64,000 bases of DNA from Streptomyces lomondensis (GTDB lineage Bacteria; Actinomycetota; Actinomycetes; Streptomycetales; Streptomycetaceae): contig NZ_BMWC01000009.1 in NCBI RefSeq assembly GCF_014651035.1, forward strand, positions 248,001 through 312,000, written 5' to 3'. Within the stretch, counting starts at the first letter, position 1. The number at the start of each line of letters is the position of its first letter. The translations under genes were made by a program, and so were the position numbers. Below are positions 25,458 to 34,078 of this stretch, piece after piece. The notes under the pieces were generated by a model. The model did no database searches and had not been told where the DNA came from. It saw only the letters and a list, made by a program, of their open reading frames with translations.

Positions 25458-26140
25458 TTGCGGCCGTACACGAAGACGTCGTCGTTCTTCTTCAGCAGCG
25501 ACCAGTACTTCTTGGCGTCGGTCTTGGTCATGTTGACGCAGCCGTGCGAGCCCGGCGGGTTCCACATGCTGACCCCGACCGAGTGGAAGGCCTGGCCGCC
25601 GTCGAAGAACTGGGCGTAGGGCATCGGCACGTCGTAGATGGACGAGACGTGGTCGATGTTGCGCCAGTAGATCTTCTTCAGGCCGGTGCGGGTCTCGTAG
25701 CCGTCGCGGCCGGTGCGGACCGGGACGGGGCCGTAGACGAGCTTCTTGCCGTCCTGGATCCAGCTCAGCTGGAGGCTCAGGTTCACACAGGCGATCCGGC
25801 CCTTGTTCACCGGGCACTTGCCGTCCTTGTTGGGGTTCGTCCCGACGGCCTTCTGCTTCAGCATCAGGTCCATCACCCCCCAGGTGACGGAACCGGCGTA
25901 ACCGATGTTCGGAGAGATGCCGTGCTTGGTCTGGAAGGCGCGGATCGCCTTGCAGTCGGCGGCGGACTGCTTGCCGTCGACCGGGCGGCCCAGGAACTTC
26001 TCCACCTGCTTCTGGTACGGGCCGGTCTGCGTGGTGCAGCTCGCGGCCGCGGCCGGTGTGGCGCCGAGCGCGAGCGTGAGCGGTGCCACCAGTGCGGTGA
26101 TCCCGAGTGTGACGGCACCCCGTCTGCGTACGTCCCCCAT
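25445..26140 (-). CDS. Secreted L,D-transpeptidase (YkuD) with peptidoglycan-binding domain
   Basis: The 231-residue protein has a signal peptide (residues 1-32, ending GATPAAAA), a short peptidoglycan-binding-like region (KFLGRPVDGKQSAADCKAIR) and a YkuD domain with AFHSVGVSMWNPPGSHGCVN, where the His and Cys of HxxG...SHGCVN are catalytic. It should form 3-3 crosslinks or attach proteins to the wall. Paired cysteines in the N-terminal part may form disulphides. It is divergent from the GT2 synthase gene, near the LPVTG protein and sortase, which fits a cell-surface gene group. Confidence 0.85.
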   Translation of the reverse strand: MGDVRRRGAVTLGITALVAPLTLALGATPAAAASCTTQTGPYQKQVEKFLGRPVDGKQSAADCKAIRAFQTKHGISPNIGYAGSVTWGVMDLMLKQKAVGTNPNKDGKCPVNKGRIACVNLSLQLSWIQDGKKLVYGPVPVRTGRDGYETRTGLKKIYWRNIDHVSSIYDVPMPYAQFFDGGQAFHSVGVSMWNPPGSHGCVNMTKTDAKKYWSLLKKNDDVFVYGRKPGT

Positions 26141-26268
26141 GGCTGGTCATGCCCTTTCGCGGAAGTGGTCTGCGATGTCTGCCAACTAGACGGACGTGCG
26201 GCGGTTCCGGTTGTGCGCTCGGCCGCGCCGGGACGGAACAGTGACATTCCCCATGCGACAGCACCGCC

Positions 26269-26306
26269 CGTAAGTTGCACGCATAGGCTTACAAAGTGAA
26301 CTTACG
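26269..26306. promoter_or_regulatory. Inverted repeat upstream of the GT2 synthase
   Basis: CGTAAGTT (26269-26276) and AACTTACG (26299-26306) are perfect 8-bp inverted arms 22 bp apart. A short direct repeat CGTAC lies close by (26305-26309 and 26314-26318). The site lies between the divergent L,D-transpeptidase and GT2 genes and is a plausible shared operator. Confidence 0.45.
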
Positions 26307-26346
26307 TACATCACGTACTGATTCTCCAGGCACGTCGGAGCATGTG

Positions 26347-27427
26347 ATGATCGAGACGTCCCCGCCCACAGCACCACCTCGGGTGACCGTGCTCGTGCCG
26401 GCCTACCGGGAGGTGGACTCGCTCCCGCAGGTGCTGGCGGCGCCGCTCCGGCAGACGCGTCCGGCGGACCGCGTCGTCGTGACGCTCGACCCGCACAAGG
26501 AGAGCGGGCGGACCGCGGAGCTCCAGCGGATCGCCCACGAGGCGGGGGCCGAGGTCTGGCATTCGGCCGGCAACCGGTACAAGAAGGCCGGCAACCTCAA
26601 CGGGGCCCTGGGCTGCTGCCGGAGGTCTCCGATCAGGACGCGATCCTCGTCCAGGACGCCGACACCTACCTGGACCCTCACTTCATCGAGGTCACCCTCA
26701 AGAAGATGGCGCAGGGCTACGGCGCTGTCGGCGGGAACTTCCGCGGCCGTTCCGGCGGCAGACTCTGCGGGGCGTTCCAGCGCAACGAGTACGCCCGGTA
26801 CGCACGGGACACGGCGCACAAGAGAGGCAAGGTGCTGTGCCTGACCGGCACGGCCTGTCTCTTCCGGGCCGGCGCCCGAAGGACGTCCTCGCGGCGCGCG
26901 CATCAGGCCGCCTCCCTCCGGCCCAAGGCGTCTACGACACGAAGGCGCTGACGGAGGACAACGAGCTCACACTGGCTCTGAAGCACCTCCACTACCGCAT
27001 CGTCGCCCCGTCGCGGGCGACCATGACCGCCGAGGTCATGGAGACCTGGAGAGCCCTCGCCAAGCAGCGGCTCCGCTGGAAGCGCGGCGCGCTGGAGAAC
27101 CTGATCGACTACGGCCTCACCCGCTACACCGCGGAAGGCTGGGCCCGGCAGGTCGTGGCCTTCCTCGGAGCGTCCGTCTCCGCTGCCTACGTGGGTTCCG
27201 TGATCTGGTTCCTCGCTGCCGGCTCGGGCATGAGAATCGCTCCGTTCTGGATCGCTTTCACGGGCTTCTACGCCATCGAGCGCGCGATCACCGTGAAATC
27301 GCGGGGCTGGCGTGTATCGGTCGCCTCGATGCTGGTGCTCCCCGAGTGGTGCTACGACCTGTTCCTCCAGGGCGTCCACGTCCGCGCCCTCGCGGACACG
27401 GCCCTGCGAAGGGACCGCAGCTGGTGA
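26347..27427 (+). pseudogene. Processive GT2 polysaccharide synthase, two frameshifts
   Basis: Three successive frames together give one cellulose/hyaluronan synthase-like GT2 enzyme. Frame one has VTVLVPAYREVDSLPQVL and RYKKAGNLNGAL. Frame two has ILVQDADTYLDPHFIEV, GAVGGNFRGRSGG and LCLTGTACLFRAGA. Frame three has ALTEDNELTLALKHL, the product-binding KQRLRWKRGA and C-terminal transmembrane segments. The D, DxD, TED and QxxRW-type motifs are all present across the joins. Adding one G at 26610-26612 and one C at 26875-26877 restores a continuous protein of about 360 residues. ATG 26347 follows GGAG (26337-26340). The gene is either decayed or misread. The mini-LPVTG and sortase genes follow. 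Confidence 0.8.
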
Positions 27428-27475
27428 ACACGAACGACTCACAGAAGAAAACCCGCACAGAGAAAGGACAAGGTC

Positions 27476-27649
27476 ATGGCGAACTATGTAGGCGCGGGCA
27501 CCACAGCAGGCGGGACCAGCGGCGCGGGGCTGCTGCCGGTCACCGGCGGCCCCGGGAGTGTCTGGTTCTGGATCGTCGTCTTCGTGCTGGTCGCGGCGGG
27601 TTGCGCCGCCCTGCGGCTGATCCCGCGCAAGATCAGGGACGACGCCTGA
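27476..27649 (+). CDS. 57-residue LPVTG sortase-substrate-like mini-protein
   Basis: The protein has a 19-residue Gly/Thr/Ala-rich N-terminus (MANYVGAGTTAGGTSGAG), LPVTG at residues 20-24, a hydrophobic segment (VWFWIVVFVLVAAGCAAL, 29-46) and a basic tail (RLIPRKIRDDA). This is a complete cell-wall sorting signal with almost nothing in front of it and no signal peptide. AAAGGA (27463-27468) is well placed. It sits 48 bp after the GT2 synthase and 58 bp before a class E sortase gene, so sortase processing is likely. What the 23-residue cleaved peptide would do is unknown; an acceptor or anchor for the synthase product is inference. Confidence 0.75.
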   Translation: MANYVGAGTTAGGTSGAGLLPVTGGPGSVWFWIVVFVLVAAGCAALRLIPRKIRDDA

Positions 27650-27665
27650 CGAAGGTCGCCCGAGC

Positions 27666-27685
27666 GGGGCCACGGCAGTGGCCCC
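27666..27685. terminator. Hairpin between mini-protein and sortase genes
   Basis: GGGGCCAC-ggca-GTGGCCCC is a perfect 8-bp stem with a 4-nt loop, 16 bp after the mini-protein stop and 10 bp before the sortase ribosome site. It may partly terminate or separate expression of substrate and enzyme. Confidence 0.5.
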
Positions 27686-27707
27686 ACCGCCCTTCAGGAG
27701 GTCGGGT

Positions 27708-28343
27708 ATGAGAAGGGTGATCCGTCTTCTGAGTCTCGGCCTGATCCTCGCCGGACTGGCCCTGGGCGGCTTCAAGATCCTTCAGGACCGGCAGTCCGAC
27801 GACGTCTACGACCACACCCAGCAGGCACTGCGCAATGAACTGCGGCAGTCGGCCGCCCCACGGGACGTCGCGGTCGAGGAGGAGAAATCCGCTCCGCGTC
27901 GCGACGGAGAGGCTTTCGCGGTGCTGCGCGTTCCGCGCTTCGGCCCGCACTACGCACCGGTCATCGTCGAGGGCGTGTCGCAGAAGGCACTCGAAAAGGG
28001 CCCGGGGCACTTCCCCGGGACGGCACAGCCGGGTGAGAAGGGCAATTTCGCGGTCGCGGGCCACCGGACCGGGTGGGGGCAACCCTTCCATCGGCTCCCG
28101 GAACTGAAGAAGGGCGACGCGATCGACATCGAGTGGCAGCGGACGACCTACACCTACCGGGTCACCCACAGCAAGGTCGTGGAGCCCTCCGACGTCGGTG
28201 TGCTTCTCCCCGTCCCCGGCAAGCCGGGGGTTCGGCCCGACAAGGCCCGGATCACGCTGATCACGTGCACGGACCGCGGCTGGGACGGCTCGTACGTCCA
28301 TAGGTTCGTCGTCTGGGGGGAACTGGAGAGGCCGGGCAGGTGA
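27708..28343 (+). CDS. Class E sortase
   Basis: The 211-residue protein has an N-terminal membrane anchor (VIRLLSLGLILAGLALGGF, residues 4-22) and a sortase fold with NFAVAGHRTGWGQPFHRLPE (catalytic His), ITLITCTDRG (catalytic Cys, in the family's TLxTC position) and SYVHRFVVWGEL (catalytic Arg). This is the actinobacterial housekeeping-type class E pattern. AGGAGG (27696-27701) precedes ATG 27708. Class E enzymes usually prefer LAxTG, while the adjacent candidate substrate has LPVTG. The stop overlaps the start of the TetR gene. Confidence 0.85.
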   Translation: MRRVIRLLSLGLILAGLALGGFKILQDRQSDDVYDHTQQALRNELRQSAAPRDVAVEEEKSAPRRDGEAFAVLRVPRFGPHYAPVIVEGVSQKALEKGPGHFPGTAQPGEKGNFAVAGHRTGWGQPFHRLPELKKGDAIDIEWQRTTYTYRVTHSKVVEPSDVGVLLPVPGKPGVRPDKARITLITCTDRGWDGSYVHRFVVWGELERPGR

Positions 28344-29065
28344 TGGTGCACGACGAGGGGCCGGGCGCCGACGACGACGGCCGCCACGGCAGGCTCAGCC
28401 GCGAGCGGGTGCTCGCCACCGCTCTCGACCTGGTCGACCGCGAGGGCCTCGCCGCCCTGACCATGCGCCGCGTGGGGGCCGAACTCGGCGTGGAGGCCAT
28501 GTCCCTGTACCGCTACGCGCCCGGCAAGAACGCCCTGCTGGACGGGGTGGTGGAGGCCCTCTTCCGGCAACTGGAGGACCGTCTCGCCCGGGCCCCCGCC
28601 CCGGAAGCGGCCGCCCGGGCCGGGACGCCCGAGTGGCGGGCCGAACTGCATCGCATCGCCCTCGTCACCTACCAGGTCTGCCTCGACCACCCCGAGGGCG
28701 CGCCGCTGATCATCACGCGCATGACCGAGGTGCCGCTGGCCCGCAGGGCGCCGGCGGTCCTCAGGGATCAGGAGCGTGTGCTCGGCGCCCTCTGGGAAGC
28801 GGGCCTCGACGACGCCCGCGCCGCCTCGGTCCTGCGTGCCTTCACCGCCTGGGTCCTCGGATACGTGTCGGTGGAGCTGCGGGCCATGGTGGACAACCCC
28901 GACGAGCCCGATCCCGCCTTCCGGCTCGGTCTGTACCGCATGCCGTTCCGGGAGTTGCCCCGGCTCCGGGCGACCGCCCCCGCCCTCGCCGAGCGGGGCG
29001 GTCCGGAGGGCCTGGCCGCCGGGCTGGACGCCCTGCTCGACCGCTTCGTCGACCTGCGGGAGTGA
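28340..29065 (+). CDS. TetR family transcriptional regulator
   Basis: The 241-residue protein has the TetR N-terminal domain (RLSRERVLATALDLVDREGL, LTMRRVGAELGVEAMSLYRY, about residues 18-65) and a TetR_C domain like that of the tetracycline-repressor subgroup. GTG 28340 overlaps the sortase stop by 4 bases, which suggests translational coupling; ATG 28343 is an alternative. It may regulate the surface genes before it or the unlinked otr(A)-type gene. Neither is shown by the sequence. Confidence 0.8.
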   Translation: MMVHDEGPGADDDGRHGRLSRERVLATALDLVDREGLAALTMRRVGAELGVEAMSLYRYAPGKNALLDGVVEALFRQLEDRLARAPAPEAAARAGTPEWRAELHRIALVTYQVCLDHPEGAPLIITRMTEVPLARRAPAVLRDQERVLGALWEAGLDDARAASVLRAFTAWVLGYVSVELRAMVDNPDEPDPAFRLGLYRMPFRELPRLRATAPALAERGGPEGLAAGLDALLDRFVDLRE

Positions 29066-29101
29066 CGGCCGGCCCGGCGGGCCCGTCGGTGAGCCTCGCC
29101 G

Positions 29102-30016
29102 TCAGCGGTAACCGGTCGTGTCCGCCGGCTTGCCCGCGTCCTGGACCTCTACGAGGTAGCGCCAGGCGTCCGGGCGGCTGCCGTCGAGGTCGGTGAAGCC
29201 GTACACCGGGGCGAGGCCGCCGCTGGAGAGGGAGCGGCCGTTCCAGCGCGCCACGTCCGGGTCGGCGGCGAGCGCGGCCACGGCCCGGCCCACGTAGCGC
29301 GGGGTCTCCGAGATGGCGAAGTGGGGGACGCGCTCCAGGGCGTCACGCCAGTTCTCCTCCCGGACGCCGTAGGTGTCGAGCATGATCTCCGAGCGCAGCC
29401 AGCCGGGGGTGAGCGCGACGGCGGTGGCGCCGCGCGGGCCGAGTTCGTGGCCCAGGGCGAAGGCCATGCGCAGGACGGACGCCTTGGCGAGGTCGTAGAA
29501 GAAGTTCACGCGGTAGTGGGCGCCGTTGTATTCGGCGGTGCCGTCGGTGACCTCGACGACCAGGCCGCCGGGGTGGCGCAGCAGCAGGGGCAGGGCGTGG
29601 TGGCTGGTGACGGCGTGGGTCTCGACGGCGAGCCGGAGCAGCCGCAGGCCGTTGTCGAGGTCGTGCTCCCAGAGCGGGCTGTCCCACTCGAAGAGGAGCT
29701 CGCCGCCCCAGATGTCGTTGACGAGGACGTCGAGGCGGCCCTGTTCGTCCGCGATGCGGTCGACGAGGGCGCGGACCTGCGCCGGGTCGAGATGGTCGGT
29801 GGGGACCGCGATGCCCCGGCCGCCGGCCTCGGTGACCAGGTCGGCGGTGTCCTCGATGGTCTCCGGCCGGTCGTACTCCGAGCGGCGCTCGCGGGTGGTG
29901 CGGCCGGTGACGTAGACCGTGGCGCCGGCCGCGCCGAGTTCGACGGCGATCCCTCGTCCCGCGCCCCGGGTCGCCCCGGCGACCAGTGCGACCTTGCCCT
30001 TGAGCGGAGCTGACAT
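29102..30016 (-). CDS. Short-chain dehydrogenase/reductase
   Basis: The 304-residue protein has the SDR cofactor motif VALVAGATRGAGRGIAVEL (about residues 9-27) and the active-site YDLAK (about 181-185, YxxxK). The usual serine before it falls in VVEVTDGTAEYNG, where Thr or Asp replaces it, so catalysis may be modified. The arginine in GRTTRER suggests NADPH preference. GGGAGG lies 7 bases before ATG 30016. It converges with the TetR gene and has no clear pathway context. Confidence 0.8.
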   Translation of the reverse strand: MSAPLKGKVALVAGATRGAGRGIAVELGAAGATVYVTGRTTRERRSEYDRPETIEDTADLVTEAGGRGIAVPTDHLDPAQVRALVDRIADEQGRLDVLVNDIWGGELLFEWDSPLWEHDLDNGLRLLRLAVETHAVTSHHALPLLLRHPGGLVVEVTDGTAEYNGAHYRVNFFYDLAKASVLRMAFALGHELGPRGATAVALTPGWLRSEIMLDTYGVREENWRDALERVPHFAISETPRYVGRAVAALAADPDVARWNGRSLSSGGLAPVYGFTDLDGSRPDAWRYLVEVQDAGKPADTTGYR

Positions 30017-30105
30017 GTCCGGCCTCCCGTGCCCTCGACTGTGTGACGGTCTCAGGGTGACGGGTAAGCCGGACATCTTCTGTCGCCTTTTACGGCGACA
30101 CGCGA

Positions 30106-30735
30106 TCAGTGGCCCCGGGCGATCCATTCCTCCAGGTGCGGGGCCTCAGCGCCGATCGTGGTGGAGTCGCCGTGGCCGGTGCGGACGGTGGTCTCCGGCG
30201 GCAGGGTGAGCAGCCGGTCGCGGATCGAGTCGATGATCGTCGGGAAGTGCGAGAAGGACCGGCCGGTGGCGCCGGGGCCGCCCTGGAAGAGGGTGTCGCC
30301 GGTGAAGACGGTGGCCAGCCCCGGGTCGTACAGGCACACCGCGCCGGGCGCGTGCCCCGGGGTGTGCAGGACGCGCAGGTCGGCGCCGCCGGCCTCGATG
30401 ACCTGGCCGTCGACCAGCCAGGCGTCGGGTTCCCGGTCGGGGTGCGTCTGCTTCCACAGCGGCAGGTCGTCGCGGTGCAGCCAGATGGTGGCCCCGGTGC
30501 GCTCGGCGAGGGCGGGGGCGGCGTCGATGTGGTCGTTGTGGGCGTGCGTGCAGACGATGGCGGTGAGCCGGCGGTCTCCGACGGCCTCGGCGATGGCGTC
30601 GGCGTCGTGGGCGGCGTCGATGACGATCGCCTCGTGGTCGTCGCCGACGATCCAGACGTTGTTGTCGACGTCCCAGGTGCCGCCGTCGAGGCTGAACTGG
30701 CCGGAGGTGACGAGGTGTTCGACGCGTGTGGTCAT
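30106..30735 (-). CDS. MBL-fold hydrolase coupled to mycothiol dehydrogenase
   Basis: The 209-residue metallo-beta-lactamase-fold protein has all metal motifs: CTHAHNDHIDA (HxHxDH), TPGHAPGAV, FTGDTLFQGG and TGHGDST. It is glyoxalase II-like. Its ATG (30735) overlaps the last base of the upstream dehydrogenase stop codon (TGATG), indicating coupled translation. This conserved pairing suggests it hydrolyses S-formylmycothiol to formate and mycothiol, the second step of formaldehyde detoxification. That assignment is from known gene pairing, not from residues. Confidence 0.8.
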   Translation of the reverse strand: MTTRVEHLVTSGQFSLDGGTWDVDNNVWIVGDDHEAIVIDAAHDADAIAEAVGDRRLTAIVCTHAHNDHIDAAPALAERTGATIWLHRDDLPLWKQTHPDREPDAWLVDGQVIEAGGADLRVLHTPGHAPGAVCLYDPGLATVFTGDTLFQGGPGATGRSFSHFPTIIDSIRDRLLTLPPETTVRTGHGDSTTIGAEAPHLEEWIARGH

Positions 30736-31820
30736 CACAGCACCACCACCGAGCGCAGGACGTCGCCGTGGTGCATGCGCTCGAACGCCTTCTCCACCTC
30801 GTCCAGCTGAATGGTCTCGGTGACGAACGCCCCGAGATCCAGGCGTCCTTGCAGATGCAGGTCGATCAGCATCGGGAAGTCCCGGGAGGGCAGGCAGTCG
30901 CCGTACCAGCTCGACTTCAGTGCTCCGCCGCGGCCGAAGACGTCGAGCAGGGGCAGTTCGAGTTTCATCTCGGGGGTGGGCACGCCGACCAGGACGACCG
31001 TGCCGGCCAGGTCGCGGGCGTAGAAGGCCTGCTTGTAGGTCTCCGGGCGGCCGACGGCCTCGATGACGACGTCGGCGCCGAAGCCTCCGGTCAGCTCGCG
31101 GATCGCCTCGACCGGGTCGGTCTCCCGCGAGTTGACGGTGTGCGTGGCGCCCATGGTCCGCGCGGTCTCCAGCTTGCGGTCGTCGATGTCGACGGCGATG
31201 ATCCGCGCCGCTCCGGCCAGGTGCGACCCGGCGATGGCCGCGTCCCCGACGCCGCCGCAGCCGATGACGGCGACCGTGTCGCCCCGGCCGACGTTCCCGG
31301 TGTTGATCGCGGCGCCGATGCCGGCCATCACACCGCAGCCGAGCAGGCCGGCCACCTGCGGGGCGACGGCCGGGTCGACCTTGGTGCACTGCCCGGCGGC
31401 GACCAGGGTCTTCTCGGCGAAGGCGCCGATCCCGAGGGCCGGGGACAGCTCGGTCCCGTCGGTGAGGGTCATCTTCTGCTTCGCGTTGTGGGTGTCGAAG
31501 CAGTACCAGGGCCGCCCGCGCAGGCACGCCCGGCAGGTCCCGCAGACCGCACGCCAGTTGAGGATGACGAAGTCACCGGGCTCGACGTCGGTGACGCCGT
31601 CGCCGACCGCCTCGACCTCGCCCGCGGCCTCGTGGCCGAGCAGGAAGGGGAAGTCGTCGTTGATGCCGCCCTGCTTGTAGTGCAGATCGGTGTGGCACAC
31701 CCCGCAGGCCTGGACGCGCACGACCGCCTCGCCCGGGCCGGGGTCGGGCACGAGAACCGTCTCGATCCGCACCGGCTCGTCCTTGCCGGGCGCGATCACA
31801 CCGCGTACTTCCTGCGCCAT
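30735..31820 (-). CDS. mscR: S-(hydroxymethyl)mycothiol dehydrogenase
   Basis: The 361-residue zinc-dependent medium-chain dehydrogenase has the catalytic-zinc region ACGVCHTDLHYKQGG, GHEAAGEVEAVG, the structural-zinc cysteines CGTCRACLRGRPWYC and the cofactor motif VIGCGGVGDAAIAG. The whole sequence matches the actinobacterial NAD-dependent mycothiol formaldehyde dehydrogenase (also S-nitrosomycothiol reductase). It oxidises the formaldehyde-mycothiol adduct in the cytoplasm. It forms a two-gene operon with the MBL-fold hydrolase. It is divergent from the ABC exporter, with 161 bp between starts. Confidence 0.85.
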   Translation of the reverse strand: MAQEVRGVIAPGKDEPVRIETVLVPDPGPGEAVVRVQACGVCHTDLHYKQGGINDDFPFLLGHEAAGEVEAVGDGVTDVEPGDFVILNWRAVCGTCRACLRGRPWYCFDTHNAKQKMTLTDGTELSPALGIGAFAEKTLVAAGQCTKVDPAVAPQVAGLLGCGVMAGIGAAINTGNVGRGDTVAVIGCGGVGDAAIAGSHLAGAARIIAVDIDDRKLETARTMGATHTVNSRETDPVEAIRELTGGFGADVVIEAVGRPETYKQAFYARDLAGTVVLVGVPTPEMKLELPLLDVFGRGGALKSSWYGDCLPSRDFPMLIDLHLQGRLDLGAFVTETIQLDEVEKAFERMHHGDVLRSVVVL

Positions 31821-31981
31821 GGTGCTGACTCCTTCGTCGGCCGGGGTTCGTACCCTCCGACCCTACGTGCGACTGATCGGTAAGGGGCGCTGATCGGCCA
31901 CCTGGCTGTCCGTGAAAGGGCAGGCCGGGCGGGTCGGCGCCGACGTAGCCTGAACGCTCCGCCCGACGCCGAAGGAGCGAC

Positions 31982-33736
31982 GTGAGCATCGCAGAGACCG
32001 AGACCGCCCCACCCCCCTGGCGGCAGCTCCTCGGATACGTACGGCCGCACCGCTGGTCGCTGATCGCGGGTGCCGCGCTCTCGCTGGTCACCGGGGCGAC
32101 CGGGCTGCTGCTGCCGCTGGTGGCGCAGGGCCTCATCGACGACCTGGCGCACGACCGGGCCATCACCGGGGCGCTGCTGGCGATGTCGGCCCTGATCGTG
32201 GCCAACGCGGCGGTGGGCGCGCTCGGTTCGTACGTGCTCCAGCGCACCGCCGAGTCGGTGGTGCTCGGCGCGCGGCGGGCCCTGTCGTCGTATCTGCTGC
32301 GGCTGCGGATCACGGCCGTGGACCGCACCGAACCCGGGGACCTGATGGCCCGCATCACCTCCGACACCACCCTGCTGCGCGCGGTCACCACCGACTCGCT
32401 GGTCGGCCTGGGCACGGGCGGTCTGACGCTCGTCGCGACGGTGGTGATGATGGGCCTGGTGGACGCCGTGCTGCTGGGCGTCACGCTGGCCGTGATCCTG
32501 GGCGCGGGCGTGATCCTCGGTGTGATCGTGCCGCGGATCAACAAGGCGAGCCGGCAGGCGCAGGACGCGGTGGGTGTCATGGGCGCCTCGCTGGAGCGGA
32601 TCCTCGGCGCGCTGCGCACCGTGAAGGCGTCCGGTGCCGAGCACCGGGAGGAGATCATGCTGCACGAGGCGGCGCAGGAGTCGTGGCGGCAGAGTGTGCG
32701 GGCCGCCAAGTGGTCGGCGGCCGCGGGCAACACGGCGGGGCTCGCCATGCAGATCGCCTTCATCACCGTGCTCGCGGTGGGCGGCGCGCGCGTCGCGACC
32801 GGCGCGATCGACGTGGGCACGCTGGTCGCGTTCCTGCTGTTCGTCTTCTACCTGATGTCGCCGATACAGCAGGTCGTCGGCGCCGTCACGCAGTACCAGA
32901 CGGGCGCGGCGGCCCTCACCCGCATCCAGGAGGCGCTGCGGCTGCCCGCCGAGCCGGCCGCCGCGTCCGCGCCGCTGCCCTCCCCCGGTACGCGCCCGGC
33001 GGAGCTGGCCTTCGAGGACGTCCGCTTCCGCTACGCCGAGGACCTGCCGTACGTCCACCACGGCGTGACGTTCACCGTGCCCGCGCAGGGCATGACGGCG
33101 TTCGTGGGCCCGTCCGGCGCGGGCAAGACCACCGTCTTCTCGCTGATCGAGCGGTTCTACGACCCCGACTCCGGCGTGATCCGGCTGGACGGCCGGGACC
33201 TGGCCGACTGGGAGCTGCCGCAGCTGCGCGCCGCGATCGGCTACGTGGAGCAGGACGCGCCGGTCCTGTCGGGCTCGCTGCGGGAGAACCTGCTGCTGGG
33301 CAATCCGGAGGCGGACGACGACGCCCTGGCGCGGGTGCTGAAGACGACCCGTCTCGACGGGCTGGTCGCGAAGCTCCCCGCCGGTCTGGACACGCTGGTC
33401 GGGCACCGGGGCACCAAGCTGTCGGGCGGTGAGCAGCAGCGGGTCGCCATCGCCCGGGCGCTGCTGCGCCGCCCCCGGCTGCTGCTGCTCGACGAGGCCA
33501 CCTCGCAGCTGGACGCGGTGAACGAGGCGGCGCTGCGCGACACCGTGGCCGACGTGGCCCGCACGACCACGGTGCTGGTGGTGGCGCACCGGCTGTCGAC
33601 CGTGACGATGGCCGACCGGATCGTGGTGATGGACGCGGGCCGGGTCCGGGCCGTCGGCACCCACCGCGAGCTGGTGACGGCCGACCCGCTCTACGCGGAG
33701 CTGGCGGCGACGCAGTTCCTGGCCGCTGCGGACTGA
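31982..33736 (+). CDS. ABC multidrug-type exporter (fused permease and ATPase)
   Basis: The 584-residue half-transporter has six transmembrane helices (about residues 20-310) and a nucleotide-binding domain (about 335-580). Visible motifs are Walker A GPSGAGKTT, Q-loop GYVEQDAPVLSGSLREN, signature LSGGEQQRVAIARALL, Walker B LLLLDEATSQLD and the switch His in VVAHRLSTV. All catalytic residues are intact, so it likely works as a homodimer exporting drugs, lipids or peptides. GTG 31982 is preceded by AAGGAG. The substrate is unknown. Confidence 0.85.
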   Translation: MSIAETETAPPPWRQLLGYVRPHRWSLIAGAALSLVTGATGLLLPLVAQGLIDDLAHDRAITGALLAMSALIVANAAVGALGSYVLQRTAESVVLGARRALSSYLLRLRITAVDRTEPGDLMARITSDTTLLRAVTTDSLVGLGTGGLTLVATVVMMGLVDAVLLGVTLAVILGAGVILGVIVPRINKASRQAQDAVGVMGASLERILGALRTVKASGAEHREEIMLHEAAQESWRQSVRAAKWSAAAGNTAGLAMQIAFITVLAVGGARVATGAIDVGTLVAFLLFVFYLMSPIQQVVGAVTQYQTGAAALTRIQEALRLPAEPAAASAPLPSPGTRPAELAFEDVRFRYAEDLPYVHHGVTFTVPAQGMTAFVGPSGAGKTTVFSLIERFYDPDSGVIRLDGRDLADWELPQLRAAIGYVEQDAPVLSGSLRENLLLGNPEADDDALARVLKTTRLDGLVAKLPAGLDTLVGHRGTKLSGGEQQRVAIARALLRRPRLLLLDEATSQLDAVNEAALRDTVADVARTTTVLVVAHRLSTVTMADRIVVMDAGRVRAVGTHRELVTADPLYAELAATQFLAAAD

Positions 33737-33748
33737 CCCCGGACGTGG

Positions 33749-33779
33749 GTGAGGGCTGCCCGATCCGGGCAGCCCTCAC
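33749..33779. terminator. Strong bidirectional terminator hairpin
   Basis: GTGAGGGCTGCCC-gatcc-GGGCAGCCCTCAC is a perfect 13-bp stem with a 5-nt loop. It lies 13 bp after the exporter stop and 15 bp before the stop of the convergent small secreted-protein gene. Confidence 0.8.
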
Positions 33780-33793
33780 GCGGCGCGCGGCCG

Positions 33794-34078
33794 TCAGCGG
33801 ACGTTCGGAACAAGGCCGAACACCGGGGCGACCAGGCCGACGACCTGGTTCAGCTGGTTGAGGTCGTTGAGGCGGTTCAGGCCGGCCAGCTGGGAGGAGG
33901 GCCGCGGGATCTCGTCCTTGTGCTCGGCGGGGATGTCGCTGACGGTCAGCGAGTCGAGCGTGGCCATCGGGCTGAGCGGGCTCTTCGCTTCGGCGTCGGC
34001 CGCGTTCGCCATCGGCGCGGCGAGGCCGGTGACACTCGCGGCGAGACCAACGGCGGCGACGATACGTCGTGTTGAGAT
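33794..34078 (-). CDS. Small secreted protein, start codon not identifiable
   Basis: The frame encodes a convincing signal peptide (STRRIVAAVGLAASVTG, then LAAPMANA with an AxA cleavage site) and a mature part of about 68 residues with an Asn/Leu-rich stretch (LAGLNRLNDLNQLNQVVGL). No ATG, GTG or TTG occurs between the upstream in-frame stop (34133-34135) and ATG 34012, and ATG 34012 would delete most of the signal. The frame from 34078 (ATC) or 34087 (ATA) includes it. Either an unusual start codon is used or the 5' end is damaged. The function is unknown; the composition resembles small streptomycete surface proteins. Confidence 0.5.
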   Translation of the reverse strand: MSTRRIVAAVGLAASVTGLAAPMANAADAEAKSPLSPMATLDSLTVSDIPAEHKDEIPRPSSQLAGLNRLNDLNQLNQVVGLVAPVFGLVPNVR

